Positions 43,536 through 47,581 of a DNA stretch of 47,581 nt are shown here, piece after piece. The DNA is from Acidobacteriaceae bacterium (GTDB lineage Bacteria > Acidobacteriota > Terriglobia > Terriglobales > Acidobacteriaceae). The DNA lies in assembly GCA_003134655.1 (NCBI GenBank), contig PLBY01000061.1, positions 1-47,581 on the forward strand, in the 5' to 3' direction. The notes beneath the pieces were generated by a model. The model was not told where the DNA came from, searched no databases, and was given only the letters and a program-made list of their open reading frames with translations. Both the position numbers and the translations under genes were made by a program. Each line of letters opens with the position of its first letter. Position 1 is the stretch's first letter.

Positions 43536-44258
43536 ATGGACACCGGGCACCCCCTGGCCGGGCAGGTCGCAGTCATCACCGGAGCAGGCCGCGGCATCGG
43601 CGCCGCCATCGCTCTGAAGCTCGCCAAACTCGGCGCCACCGCGGTCCTCTGCGGCCGCACCCAGTCCACTCTCGACGCCACGGCGAAAGCCATTCTCGAT
43701 GCCGGAGGTAAAACGGAAGTCATCCCCTGCGACGTTACCATCCTCCATCAGATGGAATACGCGTCGGCGCGCGTCGATAGTACTTTCGGACGCCTCGACA
43801 TCCTGGTCAACAACGCCGGCGTCGGAGGCTTCAGCGATCAGTTGCACAACCTCGCTCCCGAGGATTGGGACCGCATCCTCAACACCAACCTGCGCGGCGT
43901 CTACTTTGCCATCCGCGTCTTCGCACCTCTGATGATTCGCGCCTATTCCGGACACATTATCAACATCTCGTCCCTGGCAGGAAAGAACGCTCTTCCCAAC
44001 GGCGCGGCCTACGCCGCCTCCAAGTGGGGACTCAACGGCCTGACCTACTCGGTCGCGGAAGAACTGCGCCCGCACAATATTCGCGCGTCCATCATCTGCC
44101 CTGGTTCAACGGAAACCGAGCTGAGCCCGCAAGCCGGTAAAGACCCTAAAAAGATGCTCCAGCCAGACGACATCGCCCACGCCGTCGCCATGTTGGTGAC
44201 GCAAGCCCCGCAATCGTTTATAAGTGAAATCCTGCTGAGGCCGACACAAAAACCGTAG
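43536..44258 (+). CDS. SDR-family oxidoreductase
   Basis: A 240-residue classical short-chain dehydrogenase/reductase. Cofactor loop TGAGRGIG; the CDVT acidic/cofactor-binding site; structural NNAG; catalytic Ser in INISSLAGK, and Tyr/Lys in YAASKWG; C-terminal PGSTETELSP. A 3-ketoacyl reductase-like role (FabG-type) is a common guess for such enzymes, and an NADPH preference fits the Arg after the glycine motif (GRTQ). Substrate cannot be read from sequence. The ATG at 43536 has GGAG upstream. It is divergent from the exported TPR-like gene and is followed by two repeat copies. Confidence 0.92.
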   Translation: MDTGHPLAGQVAVITGAGRGIGAAIALKLAKLGATAVLCGRTQSTLDATAKAILDAGGKTEVIPCDVTILHQMEYASARVDSTFGRLDILVNNAGVGGFSDQLHNLAPEDWDRILNTNLRGVYFAIRVFAPLMIRAYSGHIINISSLAGKNALPNGAAYAASKWGLNGLTYSVAEELRPHNIRASIICPGSTETELSPQAGKDPKKMLQPDDIAHAVAMLVTQAPQSFISEILLRPTQKP

Positions 44259-44280
44259 AAGTTGAGAGTTTATTGAGGGC

Positions 44281-44325
44281 GTCATCCTGAGCGGAGCCGC
44301 ATTTCAGGCGGAGCGAAGGATCTCG
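44281..44325 (+). repeat. REP-like hairpin repeat, variant copy
   Basis: GTCATCCTGAGCG, then an imperfect hairpin, then GCGAAGGATCTCG. Same family as 41646-41706. Confidence 0.75.
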
Positions 44326-44343
44326 TCTGTAGGGGGCCGCCCC

Positions 44344-44402
44344 CGTGTCCTCTGGGTCCTCTGTGGTTAACGTCCCGGTTTCCTTCGTGTCCTTCGTGGT
44401 TG
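44344..44402 (+). repeat. Dispersed G/T-rich end repeat, double copy
   Basis: Two tandem copies: CGTGTCCTCTGGGTCCTCTG with TGGTTAA, and TTTCCTTCGTGTCCTTCGTG with GTT. Same family as 6571-6606. Confidence 0.75.
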
Positions 44403-44410
44403 TCGCTGCT

Positions 44411-44860
44411 CTATTTCTTGAACAGATTCTCAAACGCCGCCCGCGCATCATTCGGCCGCAAAGTCGCCGGAGTCGAAGTCTCCTTCTCCCGGGTCACCCG
44501 AATCTCATAAAACGTGCACTCATTCCGCGTATCCTTCTTCGCAATCCGCTCCTTCACCGGCTGCATGCACTCGAACCGGCTCCCCGGATCGAAATACGTG
44601 CACTGTTTGCACGAATGCAGCTCAAACCCGCACTTCGGACACTGCCCATCGCCCGACACTCCCTGCAGCACCGTCCCGCACTGCGTGCAGCGCGAAACCG
44701 CCCGCGTCCCCGGCAAATTGACGGGCTTCGGCCCAAACGTGAGATCCCGCTTCGCCGGAGCCCCGCCCCCAGATTTCTCTCCCGACCCCTTGCGCGACTC
44801 TTCACGGTCGCGATCCTGATAGCCATGCTGCCGATATTTTGCTGCCACAAACCCTCCCAC
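44411..44860 (-). CDS. Zinc-ribbon protein of unknown function
   Basis: A protein of about 149 residues; the start is a GTG at 44860 or a GTG four codons later. The N-terminal 50 residues are basic and disordered (DREESRKGSGEKSGGG). Residues 58-77 contain a zinc ribbon, CTQCGTVLQGVSGDGQCPKC, and three more Cys lie in CKQCTYFDPGSRFEC with another in NECTFYEI, so a second metal site is likely. No signal peptide is present. The family is not recognised; a nucleic-acid or protein-binding role is the usual reading of such ribbons. It is convergent with the SDR gene, and divergent from the MBL gene across repeat-rich DNA. Confidence 0.8.
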   Translation of the reverse strand: MGGFVAAKYRQHGYQDRDREESRKGSGEKSGGGAPAKRDLTFGPKPVNLPGTRAVSRCTQCGTVLQGVSGDGQCPKCGFELHSCKQCTYFDPGSRFECMQPVKERIAKKDTRNECTFYEIRVTREKETSTPATLRPNDARAAFENLFKK

Positions 44861-44946
44861 GCACGCGCGTATTGTCTCCCCAAGCTACCCCGCGCGGCAA
44901 GTGCGAGAAACATACCATCATCGACGAGCGTATCGACGCCGACAAC

Positions 44947-45031
44947 GGTCCCGGAGGGACCACTGACAATAGCCCGCCAGTTTCACTGGCGGGTAGACGG
45001 CAAACAACGAATCCGCGTCCCGCAGGGACGC
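44947..45031. repeat. Composite three-hairpin repeat, copy 1
   Basis: Three hairpins in a row: GGTCCC-GGA-GGGACC (44947-44961), CCCGCCAG-TTTCA-CTGGCGGG (44973-44993, preceded by AATAG) and GCGTCCC-GCA-GGGACGC (45015-45031). A related module is at 47490-47560. Confidence 0.8.
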
Positions 45032-45084
45032 CTGAAACCCTCACCCCAGCACTAACCCCAAACCGCCTTCTCCACGATCCTCGC

Positions 45085-45090
45085 TACAAT
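45085..45090 (+). promoter_or_regulatory. -10-like hexamer at MBL start
   Basis: TACAAT ends 6 nt before the ATG at 45097; no ribosome binding site lies between. Confidence 0.45.
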
Positions 45091-45096
45091 AAACGC

Positions 45097-45729
45097 ATGA
45101 TCCACGAAATCCTCCCCGTCGGCCCGCTGCAGTGCAACTGCTCGGTCATCGGCGACGAGATCACTCACGAAGCTATGGTCATCGATCCTGGCGATGATAT
45201 CGATGACGTCCTCGCCCTGGTCCGCAAGCATAATCTCCAGGTCAAACAGATCGTCATCACCCACGCTCACATCGACCACGTCGGCGGAGCCATGAAACTC
45301 CGCGCCGCCACCGGCGCGCCCATCCTGCTCAACCAGAACGACTACGCTCTTCTGAAAATGCTCGACGCACAGGCCGCATGGATCGGCATGCGCGACCCCG
45401 GCAAAGTCGAAATCGACCACAGCGTCACCACCGGAGAGACCGTCACCGCCGGATCGCTCTCCGCCAGCATCCTGCACACCCCGGGCCACACCGAAGGCAG
45501 CATCTGCCTCTACTTCCCTGCCGAGAACAAGCTGATCGCCGGCGACACGCTCTTCGCCGGCTCCATCGGCCGCACAGATCTTCCGGGCGGATCCATGCAG
45601 AAGATATTGCACTCACTGCACGACACGCTCATGGCCCTCCCCGACGAAACCATCGTCGTGCCCGGCCACGGCCCGCTCACCACCATCGGCGAAGAACGCG
45701 AGACCAACCCTTTCCTCGTGAAAAGGTAA
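45097..45729 (+). CDS. MBL-fold hydrolase (glyoxalase-II-like)
   Basis: A 210-residue metallo-beta-lactamase-fold enzyme. The metal motif THAHIDHVGG supplies most ligands of a binuclear zinc or iron site; further ligands are His in LHTPGHTEGS, Asp in IAGDTLFAGSIGRTD, and the last His in VVPGHGPLTT. The layout and length match the small glyoxalase-II-like hydrolases (YcbL type) that cleave thioesters such as S-lactoylglutathione; real substrate is uncertain. No signal peptide is present, so it acts in the cytoplasm. A bidirectional terminator separates it from the His-rich gene. Confidence 0.93.
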   Translation: MIHEILPVGPLQCNCSVIGDEITHEAMVIDPGDDIDDVLALVRKHNLQVKQIVITHAHIDHVGGAMKLRAATGAPILLNQNDYALLKMLDAQAAWIGMRDPGKVEIDHSVTTGETVTAGSLSASILHTPGHTEGSICLYFPAENKLIAGDTLFAGSIGRTDLPGGSMQKILHSLHDTLMALPDETIVVPGHGPLTTIGEERETNPFLVKR

Positions 45730-45745
45730 GCGCCCCCACAAGAAT

Positions 45746-45784
45746 AAGAACGGCGGAGGATTATTCCCCCGCCGTTCTTGGTTC
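45746..45784. terminator. Bidirectional terminator
   Basis: AAGAACGGCGG (45746-45756) pairs with CCGCCGTTCTT (45769-45779). It lies between the convergent MBL and His-rich genes. Confidence 0.8.
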
Positions 45785-45810
45785 TGCGGATCGCGCCGCA
45801 CTACTTCTCC

Positions 45811-46122
45811 TTAGTGGTGTTCGTGTTCCTCGTGCTCCGCATGTTCGTGCCGCCAGTTCCAGTAGGCGCGTTGCTGCTTGTGCTTGAGGTGTTCGTAATC
45901 CACGTACACTTCATGCCTCCCATCCAGCCAGTGCCGGTATGCCTCATCCTCGCGTCGATCCCAGTTGTGATAGTCCTTATGGTACGGATCGTAGACGCGG
46001 CGCTCTTCCCGCTCATGCCGATCGTGATCATCCTGCGGTGCGGCCATGGCAAACGCGCCCATCGGCGCCAGCAGTGCAGCAGACACAAATAACGAAGCTA
46101 GATACTTATTTCCCCGATGCAT
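45811..46122 (-). CDS. Small exported His/Glu/Tyr-rich protein
   Basis: A 103-residue exported protein from an ATG with GGAGG upstream. The signal peptide is LFVSAALLAPMGAFAMA. The mature part (about 75 residues) has some 14 histidines plus many Glu, Asp, Arg, Tyr and Trp, in a helical pattern (YHNWDRREDEAYRHWLDGRH). It ends in a His/Glu run, HEHAEHEEHEHH. Such composition usually binds metals such as Ni, Cu or Zn, but this is inference. No cysteine is present. Similar short proteins are common in Acidobacteria genomes and have no assigned role. It is convergent with the MBL gene. Confidence 0.8.
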   Translation of the reverse strand: MHRGNKYLASLFVSAALLAPMGAFAMAAPQDDHDRHEREERRVYDPYHKDYHNWDRREDEAYRHWLDGRHEVYVDYEHLKHKQQRAYWNWRHEHAEHEEHEHH

Positions 46123-46181
46123 AGTAGTTCCTCCGAGCAGCCAGCTTGAGATGCCCCAGCCGCCCCAGAGGTTGGAAGATG

Positions 46182-47381
46182 CTACGAATTTAACTTACCG
46201 AGCACCGCGCTGATTCCCTCCGCAAACTCAGCCGCCGGCGCAATCAAACTCAACACCAAATATCCATCGCTCGGGAAATCATAAAAATGCCCGGGATGCA
46301 CCACCACCGATCTCTCCCGCACCAACTCAATCGCCAACTCTTCATCCGACCGTGTCACCGGAACCCGCAATACCGCGTACCATCCGCCTTCCACGCTCAG
46401 CCGCTCACAAGCCTTCTGCCCTGCAAGCTGCCGGTCCAACTCGGCAAGATTTGTTTTCACCCGCTCTAGCAACTGCCGCTGAATATCCTTCCGTTGCTCC
46501 AGAAGCGCGGGCACCGCCCACTGCATCGGCGCATTCATCGAAAGATAAGTGTCGGCGATCACTTCCAGTCGCCCTATCGCTGCCGCAGCCAATTCCCGCG
46601 GCCCGCTGGTCACCACCCACGCCACTTTCATCTGTGGCAACGCCGCCACCTTCGACAGCCCGCTCAGCGTAAACGTCAGCACCTCCTGATTCCCCGCAAA
46701 ACTCGCATGCCGTCCGTCCTCCAGCTCATAATCCAGGAACACCTCATCCGCAATCACCGCCAACCCATGCTCGCGGCAAAACGAATTCAGCATCCCCACT
46801 TCCCCCGACTGCACATACGACCCCGTCGGATTGTTCGGATGCACCACCACCACTCCCCGCGTCCGCGCCGTCACCGCATTCTCCAGCGACGGAAAATCCA
46901 TCTGCCACCCGTGGTCGTAGATCAGCGGATACGGGACCAGCTTCACATCCTGCAAATCCGCCAGAAACTCAAACAGCGGATAACTCGGCTTCGGCACCAG
47001 CAACTCATCCCCCGCGTTGCACAGCAACCGAAACACAAACGAATAGCCTTCGCTAGTACTGGTCGTCAGAACAATCCGCTCCGCGTCCACATCCGTAGAG
47101 ACGTTGCTTGCAACGTCTCTCTCGCCCCGACCACTCCTGTCTCGGTAATAACCGGCCACCGCCTCCCGCGCCTCAAGCAGCCCTTTCGATTGCGGATCGT
47201 AATCCAACGCCCGCGGCGATGAGAGCGCGCCCAGAATCGCCGCCTCGTCGTAGCTGAGCCCAGCCCGCGTAGGATTCGACACAGTCAAATCGAGAACCCT
47301 CGCCCCACCCGCCTGCACCTCTTCCAGCGCGACCGTAAACCGGTTCTGCGCCAGCTTCCAGTTCGTTCGATCAGAAAACAT
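46182..47381 (-). CDS. PLP-dependent class I/II aminotransferase with palindrome insert
   Basis: A 399-residue aminotransferase of fold type I. Visible motifs: LTVSNPTRAG, YDPQSKGLLEAREAVAGYY (the GLxxxREA substrate block), STSEGYSFVFRLL, the Asn in VVHPNNPTGS, Asp/Tyr in ADEVFLDYEL, and the PLP Lys in FTLSGLSKVAALPQMKVAW. Residues 83-97 form an extra loop, not expected in the family between YYRDR and VDAERI; its centre (RDVASNVS, residues 88-95) is encoded exactly by a 24-bp palindromic repeat. The ATG at 47381 has TAGAAT ending 6 nt upstream. The loop lies near the surface in this fold, so the enzyme may still work. Substrate is not known. Confidence 0.9.
   Translation of the reverse strand: MFSDRTNWKLAQNRFTVALEEVQAGGARVLDLTVSNPTRAGLSYDEAAILGALSSPRALDYDPQSKGLLEAREAVAGYYRDRSGRGERDVASNVSTDVDAERIVLTTSTSEGYSFVFRLLCNAGDELLVPKPSYPLFEFLADLQDVKLVPYPLIYDHGWQMDFPSLENAVTARTRGVVVVHPNNPTGSYVQSGEVGMLNSFCREHGLAVIADEVFLDYELEDGRHASFAGNQEVLTFTLSGLSKVAALPQMKVAWVVTSGPRELAAAAIGRLEVIADTYLSMNAPMQWAVPALLEQRKDIQRQLLERVKTNLAELDRQLAGQKACERLSVEGGWYAVLRVPVTRSDEELAIELVRERSVVVHPGHFYDFPSDGYLVLSLIAPAAEFAEGISAVLGKLNS
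47097..47120. repeat. Palindromic element, copy 2 (inside aminotransferase)
   Basis: Perfect inverted repeat: arms AGAGACGTTGC (47097-47107) and GCAACGTCTCT (47110-47120) around TT. It covers exactly eight codons. Copy 1 is at 8135-8160. Confidence 0.9.
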
Positions 47382-47387
47382 GGATGG

Positions 47388-47393
47388 ATTCTA
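47388..47393 (-). promoter_or_regulatory. -10-like hexamer at aminotransferase start
   Basis: TAGAAT on the minus strand ends 6 nt before the ATG; no ribosome binding site is seen between. Confidence 0.45.
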
Positions 47394-47489
47394 TTTGAAA
47401 GGTGGGAAAAACACTGGGTTGGGGAGGGTTGAACTAAAAGCGGGCCAAAGCGCTTACGAGAAGGACTGTTGGATGCTCCGATGGGCCCA

Positions 47490-47560
47490 AGCGCCGCAGG
47501 CGCTCCCGAAAATAGCCCGGCGTTTCAACGCCGGGAAAGCCGGGGAAAATGAAAAGGCGT
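47490..47560. repeat. Composite three-hairpin repeat, copy 2
   Basis: AGCGCC-GCA-GGCGCT (47490-47504), then AATAG with CCCGGCG-TTTCAA-CGCCGGG (47516-47535), then GCGTCCCGAAGGAG. Same order of parts as 44947-45031, at the right edge of the window in a gene-free gap. Confidence 0.7.
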
Positions 47561-47581
47561 CCCGAAGGAGTCTGTGTCGTA

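Overview
The window is a gene-dense stretch (roughly 60% GC by eye) of a Gram-negative bacterial chromosome. The gene content points to Acidobacteriota, probably class Terriglobia. The clues are many short exported proteins with few recognisable relatives, carboxypeptidase-regulatory-like exported proteins, a PCYCGC-type protein, a DUF6249-like membrane protein, a bifunctional FtcD, and many dispersed hairpin repeats in the gaps. This placement is an inference from family content; no rRNA or tRNA gene was seen to confirm it.

Layout. 1-3485 (minus strand): lepB, carA, a small exported protein and the 5' part of carB, i.e. signal peptidase I and carbamoyl-phosphate synthase with an exported gene wedged between the two subunits. 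3619-10817 (plus): a PCYCGC-like protein, a TPR protein, yvcK, a PagL-like lipid A deacylase, ftcD, a phospholipase C/acid phosphatase lipoprotein and an unknown exported protein. 10927-13672 (minus): glmU, a pteridine-reductase-like SDR and a lone receiver-like protein. 13923-17144 (plus): a small glutaredoxin-like protein, an acyl-CoA ligase and an exported beta-propeller. 17245-21735: an exported PHB-depolymerase-type esterase lacking its expected histidine, a DUF6249-like protein, an EVE-domain protein, a large membrane protein and an exported regulatory-like domain. 21823-27019 (plus): thiO, a two-gene ABC exporter and an M20 dipeptidase. 27145-34231: an ankyrin protein, an exported beta-helix protein, a histidine kinase/FixJ-type regulator pair, and a three-gene run ending in a CPA2 cation:proton antiporter. 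34544-41627: a membrane protein, smc with a large insertion in its ATPase head, purC, a cvpA-like gene and a Fis-type DNA-binding protein. 41822-47381: an exported repeat protein, an SDR, a zinc-ribbon protein, an MBL hydrolase, a His-rich exported protein and an aminotransferase.

Most genes are housekeeping or cell-envelope functions. No prophage, transposase, CRISPR array or defence island was recognised. The most unusual material is non-coding. At least five families of short repeats occupy gene ends and leaders. One is a near-perfect palindrome that forms the stop codon of ftcD; a second copy lies inside the aminotransferase gene and encodes exactly eight in-frame residues, much like the protein-coding palindromic elements of Rickettsia. 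Other points are a perfect 16-bp NrdR-like palindrome upstream of smc, a set of genes whose -10-like hexamer ends only 6-9 nt before the start codon (suggesting leaderless transcripts), and an esterase whose catalytic His is replaced by Asn and which carries a Gly/Tyr/Pro-rich insert.
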